In this document: one piece after another, positions 40,301-44,899 of the stretch
How positions within the stretch are numbered: position 1 is the stretch's first letter
Layout: each line of letters opens with the position of its first letter
NCBI GenBank assembly: GCA_037179385.1
Contig: CM074185.1
Location: 13,896,866 to 13,960,865 of the forward strand
From: Holothuria scabra
Lineage: Eukaryota; Echinodermata; Holothuroidea; Aspidochirotida; Holothuriidae
Length of the DNA: 64,000 bases
Direction: 5' to 3'
Notes under the pieces: generated by a model
Databases searched by the model: none
What the model was told of the DNA's origin: nothing
The model's input: only the letters and a program-made list of their open reading frames with translations
Translations under genes and position numbers: made by a program

Positions 40301-42156
40301 GAAAAGCTGCTTTGAATTTCCTCCTAGATTAACATTATACTTATTTTTATTTCTTTGTTATTGACGTTATGAAGAAAAGGGGGTTCTGTGGCCAGGAAAG
40401 CCCTCTTCCCCCTCTCCCACACACCTGTCATTCGTGAACCCTTAGCCTTGTTATGTCTGCTTAAATAACATGTGTTGTAGCAATTGCATATTCAACCAGG
40501 AGTTTAATACTTGATCATTTGCATGGGAACTTAGGGAGCCAAGTGGCCAATAACAGGAGAGGCAGTTAATGAAATACAAGACCCACTTTGAGTCATGCAT
40601 GCATTTAGCTTGTGATCAGTCTTGCAATCTGAGACATTGCAAAAGTGTAATGTTTTGGGCCAAATTGCATGGAACAGTCAATACACCGAGGTTGGTAAAA
40701 ATAGGTACGGGTCACTGGTATATATTAAAAAAAAAAAGAGAAAAAAAAAACAGCTAACAAGAAATGATCTCCAGTTATGCTAACTTTTACTTCAGCCAAA
40801 GAGGATTTGTTTGATATTCATAGTAAATTTAAAAAAACACATCTTCAGCAGTTCTTCAACTTAAATTCTATTGGCTGGAGGAAAGGTCTTTTGCATTTGG
40901 TGACCTATAGAGCGTTTTCACTAACTTCACAAACCCCGCCCCTTTCATCAGGGAAAAACTATGATAGTATGTATAGCTAGCTGAGAAGCATCAGATGACT
41001 GACATGATCGCTGTTCGGTTTTGCCTTGACAGTAGTAGTGGCCACCAAATTATGAAATCATGTGAATGCATTCTGTAGGACCTGGTTTCCAGGGGACTTA
41101 ACCTCTGCAACATAGCTTTTGAAGAAAGCAAAGCAGGTGACTCATGCAATAGAGTAGATGACTAGATAGGCACACTTGTCGTAGTAGTAGTAGTAGCTGG
41201 TAGGTTGACAAGTCAACAAATCTGTCATTTACATTTTTCTGAGTGTGTGACTTGCTGTGATTGCATTTTGCACCAACGGGGGGGAACACTTTACTTTGCA
41301 ACATATATTCATATATCGCTCATTTCTCTTTCTGCTTTGTTTTTGTGTAGGTCCCTTTTCTATCTCAATACATAACATTGTATTGAGATATCATCACACT
41401 AGCCATTTACTAGCTGTAGCTAAATATCTTGTTCAGTACTTGCCATGGTTTGGAGGTTTTACATTTTTGTTATGAAATCATGTAGCTCTGTGTCATGGTA
41501 TAATATGTATCTCTCAGAATTCAAACTTGGTAAATTTTTGGAGGTAGTTATTTAACACTATCTTTATTGTAACGGTATCATTGTTGAATTTTGTATGTAT
41601 GAAGTATGTGATAACCAGTTCAGTTTTTGAGCATGAAATGTACATAATCAGGATATTATAAATCTGTGCTATAAATATTTGAATGACATCACTACAATAG
41701 CAAAAACCTACCTGTCCTTTATGGAAGACTGTATGTCATGATATGGGAAATTTGTCTCAATTTTTCTTTTTTATACATGATACTGTACCTCATCACCAAA
41801 ACAATGTTTTCTTTTCTCTGTTGTGTCATTAAAAACTTAAAATGCAGAGTTCCACTGCTTCAATTTTACCATTGATCAATACATTTTCTTATAAAGTATT
41901 GAGATTCTGCAGCATAGCTGCTATAGTATTGTGAAGTTAAAATATGAATTCACCAGACCAATGCAGCGCTTACTCAAAAATATGTTTAATCATCTCAGGG
42001 TAGCATGTGCAATAGTTCACAATGAACCAGTCTGTAATTGCAAATGTGTTGGTTTTTCTTTCCAGGGTGGAATTTCAGTCCAAATTCTTCAATGGGGAGG
42101 GATACGCTTTCTCGCCGTTCTCTTTCAAGCTGATACTAGAAAACAAGGAAGAATGA
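4269..42156 (+). CDS. ATP6V0A1: V-type proton ATPase 116-kDa subunit a (gene span, 20 coding exons)
   Basis: This is subunit a of the membrane Vo sector of the vacuolar H+-ATPase. It provides the two half-channels through which protons pass to and from the rotating c-ring, and its N-terminal half is the cytosolic stator arm. I rebuilt 20 coding exons by splice sites and similarity. All introns are GT–AG, the phases agree throughout, and the sum is 2580 nt (859 residues plus stop), close to the usual 830–860. Residues 1–about 400 are the cytosolic domain and about 400–840 hold the membrane helices. Visible landmarks are FGDLGHG in exon 11, sequons N490 and N518 in the first luminal loop, and [19 protein letters not shown] with R763 (yeast R735). 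[16 protein letters not shown] carries R827 (yeast R799). The symbol is by family; invertebrate a subunits are not one-to-one with vertebrate a1–a4. Partial copies of the ends of exons 15, 18 and 19 follow those exons (listed separately). Confidence 0.95.
4520..5614 (-). repeat. tRNA-derived SINE, split by LINE insertion
   Basis: On the minus strand the SINE runs from about 5614 (tRNA-like head) to 5425, then resumes at 4551–4520. 'gatggagttttacggcccag' on the left joins to 'gtttccaaccaattggttca' on the right, exactly as in the uninterrupted copy at 30720–30965. The LINE fragment lies between. Confidence 0.8.
4552..5424 (-). mobile_element. 5'-truncated non-LTR retrotransposon, reverse transcriptase 3' part (pseudogene)
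   Basis: On the minus strand two overlapping frames encode the end of a reverse transcriptase of the CR1/L2/Jockey-like type. The first has [19 protein letters not shown], then [12 protein letters not shown], then [12 protein letters not shown]. The second, which ends at 4625, has [20 protein letters not shown] and [14 protein letters not shown]. The frame breaks at a run of seven G (4951–4957), a one-base slip. The polymerase catalytic motifs are missing because the copy is 5'-truncated, so it is dead. A 3' UTR of about 70 bases reaches the SINE junction. The last residues upstream of the RT frame are SINE-derived. Confidence 0.85.
6245..6325. repeat. T/G-rich low-complexity tract
   Basis: Runs of (TTTG)n and T-homopolymers lie in V-ATPase intron 1. 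Confidence 0.8.
7490..7640 (-). mobile_element. Possible LINE 3' end (tail of TGAAA repeats)
   Basis: The tract TTTCATTTCATTT followed by AT-rich sequence resembles the short-repeat tail of a non-LTR element on the minus strand. A similar start occurs at 63486. There is no coding part. Confidence 0.3.
7867..7945 (+). CDS. ATP6V0A1: V-ATPase a, coding exon 2 (residues 40–66)
   Basis: It encodes [26 protein letters not shown] plus the first base of an Arg codon. This is the highly conserved start of the cytosolic coiled-coil arm. Acceptor cag at 7866, donor GTAAGT at 7946, phase 1. Confidence 0.95.
8088..8556. mobile_element. hAT-like MITE (AGCTGCCAACC ends)
   Basis: AGCTGCCAACC at about 8094 is inverted as GGTTGGCAGCTCTG at about 8543–8556, the common hAT end CAGAGCTGCCAACC. 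TAAAAG flanks both sides and may be a worn target duplication. The interior repeats ATTCTGTTTTT. The long minus-strand open frame across it has no recognisable domain. Confidence 0.5.
8813..9075. repeat. MITE, TATAGACGAATCCGGAC family, nearly complete
   Basis: The ends tatacacgaatccggacagc and gctaatcggattcgtctgta are inverted. The subterminal sequences 'ggccataagtggggtccatcacctttaatc' and 'gactgatggaccccactaatggctg' are also inverted, giving long imperfect arms. It lies in V-ATPase intron 2. Confidence 0.75.
9331..9446 (-). repeat. tRNA-derived SINE, 3' body, minus strand
   Basis: It matches the family from 'gtttccaaccaattggttca' through 'gtcacttg..ttccactctccattg' to the 'gagcacc' segment. 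The head is missing. Confidence 0.75.
9599..9696 (+). CDS. ATP6V0A1: V-ATPase a, coding exon 3 (residues 66–98)
   Basis: It encodes (R)[18 protein letters not shown] and then [13 protein letters not shown]. This matches the family segment with the invariant TGEN and the R.MIDLE end. Acceptor at 9598, donor GTAAGG at 9697, phase 0. Confidence 0.95.
9697..12153. other. Intron 3 contents
   Basis: It contains a 49-bp tandem repeat (11773–12021). At about 11505–11590 there are fragments of the 'cctggaaaagtt' hAT-like family. The rest is AT-rich, with no exon-like segment seen. Confidence 0.45.
11773..12021. repeat. Minisatellite, 49-bp unit, about 5 copies
   Basis: The motif TTGATGCCCCCAAAAG recurs at 11777, 11826, 11876, 11925 and 11974, giving periods of 49–50. 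Each unit continues with 'caggaaccctgatatacccc' and 'taataccccaa'. The period is not a multiple of three, so the minus-strand open frame across it is accidental. Confidence 0.9.
12154..12282 (+). CDS. ATP6V0A1: V-ATPase a, coding exon 4 (residues 99–141)
   Basis: It encodes [20 protein letters not shown], then [20 protein letters not shown] and FDE, the best conserved coiled-coil stretch of the stator arm. Acceptor at 12153, donor GTAGGT at 12283, phase 0. Confidence 0.95.
12380..12540 (+). repeat. tRNA-derived SINE, head and part body
   Basis: It has an A-box-like 'catgatcaagtggttagag' and a B-box-like 'gggagtttgagtcccgg', then the 'atgcagaag..aaaaatggaa' body start. It is followed directly by a second copy. 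Confidence 0.75.
12541..12765 (+). repeat. tRNA-derived SINE, second copy
   Basis: A second head ('ctgcatggtcaagtggg') is followed by a short direct duplication ('ctttgcttttg(a/g)ttggatcataact(a/g)ctgaag' twice). The body 'aatggaacccactgccattgtg..ccacaactggaaaaa' comes next. Confidence 0.7.
12932..13035 (+). CDS. ATP6V0A1: V-ATPase a, coding exon 5 (residues 142–176)
   Basis: It encodes [20 protein letters not shown], then [15 protein letters not shown]. This variable acidic segment ends in the conserved ..LRLG before FVAG. Acceptor at 12931, donor GTAAGT at 13036, phase 2. Confidence 0.9.
13400..15110. repeat. Dispersed element with GT tract and ~156-bp GGTCA-rich tandem units
   Basis: It opens with 'ggcaaggaatctatggga' and a GT-rich tract (about 13440). 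Units starting 'cttgtaatcgcgatatctca' follow at 13756, 13912 and 14068 (period 156). Diverged units lie at about 14583 and about 14850. Each unit carries 'ttcatatttggtatatagattt', 'ccctattgtttttggtg' and AGGTCA-type sites. A related element lies at 44900–46650. Confidence 0.75.
14871..14985. mobile_element. Fold-back MITE (GGGGCCCGTTCCACAAAGAG ends)
   Basis: It is a near-perfect palindrome of about 110 bp. The left arm GGGGCCCGTTCCACAAAG.. is inverted as ..CTTTGTGGAACGGCCCC. It is inserted in a ~156-bp repeat unit: removing it and one CAG restores 'atgaccagcacttttcat' as in the sister unit at about 14095, which implies a short CAG/CCAG duplication. Confidence 0.85.
15178..15753. mobile_element. 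Element bounded by doubled GAGTCGATCAC inverted repeats
   Basis: TCATGAGTCGATCACT occurs twice at the left (about 15178 and 15195). Its complement occurs at 15541–15556 and 15738–15753. The interior is AT-rich with only a 61-codon open frame of no recognisable family. The superfamily is unknown. Confidence 0.5.
16485..16741. mobile_element. piggyBac-like MITE copy 1 (TTAA-flanked)
   Basis: TTAA is followed by the terminal repeat CCCTTTACCGTTGT, mirrored at the end as ACAACGGTAAAGGG and TTAA. A TTAA target and CCC-starting ends are piggyBac hallmarks. The interior has GGGTCCTTTTGGACCC. It has no transposase. Confidence 0.8.
16837..17094. mobile_element. piggyBac-like MITE copy 2 (TTAA-flanked)
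   Basis: It has the same 14-bp ends, TTAA on both sides and an almost identical interior to copy 1, in the same orientation. The few differences between the copies point to recent duplication or insertion. The two plus-strand open frames shared by the copies are accidental. Confidence 0.8.
17590..17745. mobile_element. Fold-back MITE (CATAGACCTATTTCCAAATAG arms)
   Basis: The left arm 'catagacctatttccaaatagcaattacaat' and onward is repeated inverted at the right end. The arms are about 43 bp with few mismatches and the loop is about 70 bp. Confidence 0.85.
19256..19511 (+). repeat. tRNA-derived SINE, nearly full length
   Basis: The head has a clean B box (GGTTCGATTCC). The body is 'aaggaacctactgccattttg', 'gcataagcaatggagtaggg' and 'agccagtgagccacaactgg'. 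The tail is 'aaccaattggttggaaactggg'. It ends 76 bp before exon 6. Confidence 0.85.
19588..19714 (+). CDS. ATP6V0A1: V-ATPase a, coding exon 6 (residues 176–218)
   Basis: It encodes (G)[20 protein letters not shown], then [20 protein letters not shown] and ST. The RMLWR.CRGNV(F/Y) motif is diagnostic for a subunits. Acceptor at 19587, donor GTAAGT at 19715, phase 0. Confidence 0.95.
20623..20705 (+). CDS. ATP6V0A1: V-ATPase a, coding exon 7 (residues 219–246)
   Basis: It encodes [20 protein letters not shown], then RVKKICEG. This is the conserved FI.FFQG.QL..(R/K)VKKICEG block of the distal cytosolic domain. Acceptor at 20622, donor GTAAGG at 20706, phase 2. Confidence 0.95.
20706..22029. 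other. Intron 7
   Basis: The sequence is AT-rich. I see no repeat family or exon-like segment in it. The predicted open frames on both strands are short and unlike known proteins. Confidence 0.4.
22030..22123 (+). CDS. ATP6V0A1: V-ATPase a, coding exon 8 (residues 246–277)
   Basis: It encodes [20 protein letters not shown], then [21 protein letters not shown] is typical of the family. Acceptor at 22029, donor GTGAGT at 22124, phase 0. Confidence 0.95.
22817..23010 (+). repeat. tRNA-derived SINE, diverged copy
   Basis: It has 'gagagttcaagtcatggc', 'gaagactttactgccagtgtg', 'gccagtgagctacaactgga' and the 'accaattttggttagcaac' tail. Confidence 0.7.
23150..23362 (+). CDS. ATP6V0A1: V-ATPase a, coding exon 9 (residues 278–348)
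   Basis: This is the longest exon of the cytosolic half. It includes [60 protein letters not shown] and ALRRGT. The KAIYHTLN and LIAE.WCP motifs are hallmarks of the proximal lobe. Acceptor at 23149, donor GTAAGT at 23363, phase 0. Confidence 0.95.
23410..23550 (+). repeat. tRNA-derived SINE, partial
   Basis: Only the mid-body 'gtgctcaacataaacaatggggtag..caagccagtgagcc' and a worn tail 'gaaaccatttggttag' remain. Confidence 0.6.
23578..24056. mobile_element. hAT-like MITE (CAGGGTTGTCCAACC ends)
   Basis: CAGGGTTGTCCAACCTTTCG at the left is inverted at the right as GTAGGTTGGACAACCCAGG. The right subterminal part is GC-rich (GGGCCGGACGC..GCGGGCCG). Ends of CAGGGTTGTCCAACC type are a widespread hAT signature. 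There is no coding part. Confidence 0.65.
25408..25440. repeat. T-homopolymer joined to G-homopolymer
   Basis: A run of about 23 T is followed directly by about 10 G. Confidence 0.85.
25951..26101 (+). CDS. ATP6V0A1: V-ATPase a, coding exon 10 (residues 349–399)
   Basis: It encodes [20 protein letters not shown], then [20 protein letters not shown] and [13 protein letters not shown](Y/F)..TNKFT..FQ.IVD.YG..(T/N)Y.E(V/I)NP is invariant. The domain border to the membrane part follows. Acceptor at 25950, donor GTAAGA at 26102, phase 1. Confidence 0.95.
26728..26900 (+). repeat. tRNA-derived SINE, diverged
   Basis: It has a B-box-like 'gggttcaacttcc', then 'aaaatggaacctactcccattg' and a worn 'gaattggaaaagtggcc'. 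The tail is missing. Confidence 0.65.
27067..27206 (+). CDS. ATP6V0A1: V-ATPase a, coding exon 11 (residues 399–445)
   Basis: It encodes [20 protein letters not shown], then [20 protein letters not shown] and NTLGKNE. This is the first membrane helix pair, with the invariant MFGD.GHG motif. Acceptor at 27066, donor GTAATT at 27207, phase 0. Confidence 0.95.
27548..27770 (+). repeat. tRNA-derived SINE, nearly full length
   Basis: The head is 'caagtggttagaacatctgacgtgcag' with a B-box-like 'gacagtttgactcctgg'. The body is '..atgaacctatatagccgttttg..cataagcagtggagtagg' and the tail '..tgaaaccagttagaaactt'. Confidence 0.75.
28156..28524. mobile_element. Fold-back MITE, ~80-bp imperfect arms
   Basis: TATACATGGACAGAGCAT at the left is mirrored by the complement near 28500–28520. 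CACCAAGATGGC at about 28217 is mirrored by GCCATCTTGGTG at about 28440. There is no coding part. It lies in intron 11. Confidence 0.7.
28872..29035 (+). CDS. ATP6V0A1: V-ATPase a, coding exon 12 (residues 446–500)
   Basis: It encodes [20 protein letters not shown], then [20 protein letters not shown] and [14 protein letters not shown]. It holds a membrane helix, the GRY(I/M)(I/L) and FSKS(L/M)N(I/L)F motifs, and a luminal sequon at N490. That site corresponds to the known glycosylated loop. Acceptor at 28871, donor GTGAGT at 29036, phase 2. Confidence 0.95.
30120..30250. repeat. Diverged dispersed repeat, pair with 39440–39560
   Basis: 'gtaaatggtctaaaggccttgaggtttgtc' and 'tcctttagtgggcatag' resemble 'gtaaatggtctgagggctgtgaggttggtc' and 'tccttcagtggacgtta' at 39446. 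The family is unknown. Confidence 0.4.
30374..30430 (+). repeat. SINE tail fragment
   Basis: 'gacttgaaccaataggttggaaactgg' is the 3' end of the SINE family. It sits just before exon 13. Confidence 0.7.
30454..30541 (+). CDS. ATP6V0A1: V-ATPase a, coding exon 13 (residues 500–529)
   Basis: It encodes (A)[20 protein letters not shown], then DVYPFGIDP. This is the luminal loop with a second sequon (N518) and the conserved YPFGIDP. Acceptor at 30453, donor GTGAGT at 30542, phase 0. Confidence 0.95.
30602..30695 (-). repeat. tRNA-derived SINE, partial, minus strand
   Basis: 'tttccagctatgggtcactg..ttgttttccctactccattg' is the inverted mid-body. Confidence 0.65.
30720..30965 (-). repeat. tRNA-derived SINE, full length, minus strand
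   Basis: On the plus strand it reads from tail ('ggcccagtttccaaccaattgg') to head ('tgactgcaagtctgatgctctaaccacttgaccatgc'). The complement of the last part is a tRNA-Ser/Leu-like A box (GGTCAAGTGGTTAGAGC). This is the reference copy for judging the split SINE at 4520–5614. Confidence 0.85.
31291..31855. mobile_element. hAT-like MITE ('cctggaaaagtcatgga' family)
   Basis: It starts CAGGGTTCCCATGG and ends near GGAACCATTG. The interior 'cctggaaaagtcatggaa..tgacagaag' and 'attaaatcttgga' type segments recur at 48008–48244 in the same order. Short fragments of the same family lie at about 11505, 22310 and 34440. Confidence 0.6.
31934..32052 (+). CDS. ATP6V0A1: V-ATPase a, coding exon 14 (residues 530–569)
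   Basis: It encodes [20 protein letters not shown], then [20 protein letters not shown]. The NKL.F.NS.KMK(L/M)S(V/I)I(L/I)G motif leads into a membrane helix. Acceptor at 31933, donor GTAAGC at 32053, phase 2. A MITE begins just inside the intron. Confidence 0.95.
32060..32270. repeat. MITE, TATAGACGAATCCGGAC family, abutting a splice donor
   Basis: The left end 'tatagatgattgcggacag' starts 7 bases after the GT of exon 14. The subterminal blocks 'ggtctgattttagtctgaca' and 'aatggaccccactaatggctga' match the other copies. Confidence 0.75.
32271..35355. other. Rest of intron 14
   Basis: The sequence is AT-rich. At about 34430–34700 there are decayed 'cctggaaaagttgtgaaaatt' fragments of the hAT-like family at 31291. 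I see no exon-like segment and no structured repeat. Confidence 0.4.
35356..35572 (+). CDS. ATP6V0A1: V-ATPase a, coding exon 15 (residues 569–641), first-donor form
   Basis: It encodes (S)[20 protein letters not shown], then [20 protein letters not shown]. The variable loop follows, ending LYGEPQG. (F/Y)F.(N/K)..NI..EFIP.(M/I)IF....FGYL is the family motif. Using the first donor (GTACGT, 35573) keeps the loop at its usual length relative to vertebrate a1. The frame, however, stays open through three more copies of the exon end, to a stop at 35996–35998. The phase at the first donor is 0. Confidence 0.9.
35520..36090 (+). repeat. Tandem repeats of the exon-15 3' end with its donor site (4 copies + 1 decayed)
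   Basis: A unit of 114–120 bp repeats the last ~50 bases of exon 15 plus the start of its intron. The donors in 'cacaaGGG|GTAYGT' (copy 3 'caacaaGGG|GTATGT') fall at 35573, 35693, 35807 and 35927. Spacings are 120, 114 and 120, all multiples of three. The encoded loops are [42 protein letters not shown] and [15 protein letters not shown] fifth, diverged copy ('ctgatagatatggtgatttt..gtacagtgaaatgaaacag|gtaatt', about 36022–36090) has an in-frame TAG. No copy has its own acceptor, so use would be by alternative donors, adding 40, 78 or 118 residues before exon 16. Confidence 0.9.
36790..37480. repeat. Minisatellite based on 'agttgaagggg(a/c)aac', with 44-bp core units
   Basis: Near-identical 44-bp units ('aatagttgaaggggaacagt' onward) begin at 36959, 37003, 37047 and 37091, with a partial unit at 37135. 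They sit within a wider field of degenerate ~12–18-bp GTTGAAGGGG/AACAGTTGA units. The minus-strand frames rich in Ser/Thr/Phe/Pro across it are repeat artefacts. It lies in intron 15. Confidence 0.9.
37580..37693 (+). CDS. ATP6V0A1: V-ATPase a, coding exon 16 (residues 642–679)
   Basis: It encodes [20 protein letters not shown], then [18 protein letters not shown]. This is a membrane helix with the invariant CVPWML..KP and a basic cytosolic exit. Acceptor at 37579, phase 0, compatible with all four exon-15 donors. Donor GTATGT at 37694. Confidence 0.95.
38235..38396 (+). CDS. ATP6V0A1: V-ATPase a, coding exon 17 (residues 680–733)
   Basis: It encodes the poorly conserved, acidic cytosolic loop, from [20 protein letters not shown] to HSGEDEEE. 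Its role is a spacer before the helices that line the proton path. Acceptor at 38234, donor GTAAGT at 38397, both phase 0. Confidence 0.9.
38733..38850 (+). CDS. ATP6V0A1: V-ATPase a, coding exon 18 (residues 734–773), essential arginine helix
   Basis: It encodes [20 protein letters not shown], then [19 protein letters not shown]. It carries E749 and the essential arginine R763 (yeast R735), which faces the c-ring carboxylates. Acceptor at 38732, donor GTAAAG at 38851, phase 1. A short copy of its 3' end lies at 38960–38998. Confidence 0.95.
38960..38998 (+). pseudogene. Partial copy of exon 18 end, possible 39-nt cassette exon
   Basis: After a good acceptor (tgttttcag, ending 38959) comes a 39-base segment whose last ~32 bases match the end of exon 18: 'ttatgggtcagctgagtctgggccatgcag' against 'ttatgggccctgagtttggcccatgcag'. 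A GT follows at 38999. Length 39 and phases 1/1 mean that inclusion would add 13 residues ([17 protein letters not shown]) without a frameshift. The arginine of exon 18 is not kept. The call could be a cassette exon or an untranscribed relic. Confidence 0.55.
39446..39560. repeat. Diverged dispersed repeat, pair with 30120–30250
   Basis: It shares 'gtaaatggtct.aggg', 'gaggtt.gtc' and 'tcctt.agtgg' blocks with the intron-12 copy. The family is unknown. Confidence 0.4.
39858..40029 (+). CDS. ATP6V0A1: V-ATPase a, coding exon 19 (residues 773–830)
   Basis: It encodes (E)[20 protein letters not shown], then [20 protein letters not shown] and [17 protein letters not shown]. It has the last long helix with R827 (yeast R799), 64 residues after R763, the same spacing as in yeast. 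Acceptor at 39857, donor GTGAGT at 40030, phase 2. Confidence 0.95.
40046..40141 (+). pseudogene. Partial copy of exon 19 in its own intron (relic)
   Basis: It starts 16 bases after the exon-19 donor. The frame reads [20 protein letters not shown], matching exon 19's [20 protein letters not shown]. It then diverges and reaches GTAAAA at 40142. The second half (MEGLSAFLH..) is absent. Splicing exon 18 to it would be in frame, but its end is phase 1 while exon 20 needs phase 2, so it cannot give a normal protein. Confidence 0.6.
40142..42065. other. Rest of intron 19
   Basis: It has a (GTA)n stretch at about 41180–41200 and an 11-bp perfect inverted repeat (41361–41390). The remainder is AT-rich with no exon-like segment seen. 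Confidence 0.45.
41361..41390. repeat. Perfect 11-bp inverted repeat, 8-base loop
   Basis: TATCTCAATAC, the loop ATAACATT, then GTATTGAGATA. Confidence 0.85.
42066..42156 (+). CDS. ATP6V0A1: V-ATPase a, coding exon 20 (residues 830–859) and stop
   Basis: It encodes (W)[20 protein letters not shown], then KLILENKEE and TGA at 42154–42156. WVEFQ.KFY.G.G..F.PFSF is the invariant C-terminus. Acceptor at 42065. Confidence 0.95.
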
Positions 42157-42196
42157 TAAGAAGAAAACTACCTTGTCTCCATGAATGCCTTACTTC

Positions 42197-42202
42197 AATA
42201 AA
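42197..42202 (+). terminator. Candidate polyadenylation signal, V-ATPase a
   Basis: AATAAA lies 40 bases after the stop codon. Another AATAAA lies at 42482–42487. The nearer one would give an unusually short 3' UTR, so the second may be the main site. Confidence 0.5.
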
Positions 42203-43511
42203 GTTTTTCAATATTTGAAAAATAATGCCTTAAGAAGTTTTAACTTCATGTTTTTTTTAACTCAACAAAAGATATTGTCTATTTGTTCTGGTGCACCAAA
42301 GGTAACTGTATGTTTCTTTAAAAAATTATCAGATAGGTTAACAATACTTGTGAGTTGAAGATCTTTCCAATTTTGTGAAGGATATTCGGGGAAAATGCAA
42401 CATATTTTATTTTGATTATTTTTTTTAACAAAATGATTTTGATTCAAAGTCAAGATGTGAACTGATATTTAATGGATGTACAATAAATGTAAATTATATA
42501 GAAAAATACCTGGTTCTTGTAAGAAATTTGAAATGAAGTCGTGGAAAATTAAGGAAATTTGTGGGTTTCATGTGGAAACATCTAGCAATGATCTTTGGTG
42601 ACTAGAATGTCATTTTTTCTGAATTATGAGTCTGCTTAATCTCTAATTGCTTCAGAAAAGAAGGTGTTTAGAGGCACAGAAAATGCTGAAATGTAGAACT
42701 GGTGTGTTGTTTTTTTACATTTCTGTTGAAAATCATTCCCAGCATTCGCAATGAGATGTTGAACTTTTTCAGATGGAATAAGAGACGCCCTCCATTTTAA
42801 TAGAAACATTAATACCCAATACTCTACCGGAATAGTTCCAGGCATGTCTTTTGGTCTTTAACATGTACAGCACTATTTGATACAAGGTTGAAAGGCAGTC
42901 GGTCACCTCTCACCCCAGCCTACAATTTTTGTATTAGTCTACAGAAGTTCTCAATTGGCTCACCGCTTTGATTGACAGCAGCAAGCTCCAAAAATGCAGA
43001 GCATTGTAGCTCATATAACACAGCATGTACTGGACTGAGAGTGCTTTTATTACATATTAGAGTCTTGTATATTTACCCTGAAGCAATAAAATGAGATTTG
43101 TGTGGATGAGGATGAGTCTTAAACAGTTGTGGGAGGAGCTTAAGTAAGTGGGTTAGGAGAATCGGGACCATTTTGGGGTGAGAGAGTAAGGCCTGTAATT
43201 AGAACATTGATTTACCTTAAATGTAGCACTAGACTTAAAATTGTGTCTCAAAAGGTTTAGCAGTTCTTTTGAATCAATTCATATATTTCATGTCATCTCA
43301 TTTTGTCAAGTGGTAATTTATAAATTGACAGTCTCAGTTATGTGATTTGGAATGGAAATACACTATTCATTGGTACAAAAAATTTGTTATATCAAAACAA
43401 TGGTTTTAGAATCAGGTGCAATATATATTTAGGTGGCCGGGAAGATTTTATTTTCTGGAAGTTTTACTCAGAGAGAAATTGTTGTACCTCTTAAGGAATT
43501 TGTTTCATCAT

Positions 43512-43622
43512 AGACCCATTCAAAAAGAGTTACACACAATCTGAAGCTTGATTCCCGATACCTAAGTCAACAGTAAATCAAACTTGAGATTGTGTGCAAC
43601 TCTTTGTGGAATGGGCCCCAGG
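43512..43622. mobile_element. Fold-back MITE (GGGCCCATTCCACAAAGAG family)
   Basis: The left arm 'cattcaaaaagagttacacacaatct' is mirrored by 'agattgtgtgcaactctttgtggaatgggcccc'. It is the same family as 14871–14985. Confidence 0.8.
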
Positions 43623-43634
43623 TCTGGTGTATTA

Positions 43635-43855
43635 GGTCCAGTAGAGCATGCTGCTCTCACCTGGGAGTCCAGAGGTCCATTCCCAGATCAGGTCATAAGT
43701 TATTCCAAAGACTTTAAAGTGGAACCTACTGCTGGTGTGTGTGATGCTGCATATAAGCAATGGAGTGGGGTTTACAGTCCAGGGACCCACGTTTTGAAAA
43801 AAGGGCTGAGGGCACTACTTTGCTTAACCAGAAAGTTATAAGTTGATGTGTAAAA
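43635..43855 (+). repeat. tRNA-derived SINE, diverged
   Basis: It has a head remnant 'gagcatgctgctctcacctgggagtccagaggtccattcccag'. The body is 'aaagtggaacctactgctggtgtg..ataagcaatggagtgggg' and the tail is '..aaccagaaagttataag'. Confidence 0.65.
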
Positions 43856-44899
43856 TTCGAAAAAAAATAAAATAAAATTCTTTGGGTTCACATTTCCAAA
43901 TGATGCAAATTTTATGATGTGTAAGATATTAGCATAGAAGACCAAATTCAAGGTTTTAATAAGGGGAAATGAAGAGAGAGAAATTGTAGATCTTGAATAA
44001 TATCAATAATAATAGGAATCTCTTTCTGTCAGAACTGTTTTAATGCATGAATTTAACTGTATGCAGGGCATATTGAGATCCATATCAATATCTTAATGAA
44101 GCTGGCAAAGGGTCTACTACCACATGACATTACTTAATATGACTGGCACAATTATCCACATTTCTTATCCAATAGTTATGCTTTAAGTTAAGATTTTGAA
44201 ATTTTCTGTTCCCTGGTTCGTTATGGTTCTGTGCATGATTCATGAAAGCATTTGGTCATAGGTCTTTTAAAACTGTTTTGAATTGTTAATGACTTCCTGA
44301 TGAAATGTTTGTTTGTATGGAGATTGTGGGGACTGTCCAACTTTGATCATTTGTCACAAGTATTTGAGAAAGTTTTGGTGAAAAATGTGTTGAATTTCAC
44401 AAATCAACTTTATGACTTTAATAACAGAATCTATTTTTTTTTACTTTGTGCAGACATTTGTCAATGTCACATAGCATTAGACTATTATACTTACAACCAT
44501 ATTTTTTTACTGAATGCCTAGTTTGAGAGTCAATCTACTTCTTCTGTACTAGATTCAAATGTTAGGTTTCTAAGTCATGTTGGTATGTTGGTTCGAAGAA
44601 AGTAATGTCTGCCCTGCAGGCTATGTTTGTAAAGGTGTTGTTGATCTAGATACAAATTTTAGTTTTCTGTGTCATGTTACTGTATTAGATTGGGAGAAAG
44701 TGATGTCTACCTTGCAGGCTAAACTTGCCAAGGTGTTGTTGATTCTCTTTGTTTTTTGCTTCCTGTAGCCAAAGTGATTCCAATGTTGTATTACAGACAA
44801 TTAACAATTTTTGAATGACATTCTTTGCAAGTCATTTCTTGAAAACATTTGTTGTTAATTCATTGTTTTCATTTGAGATTAGCTGTTAATATATTTTTG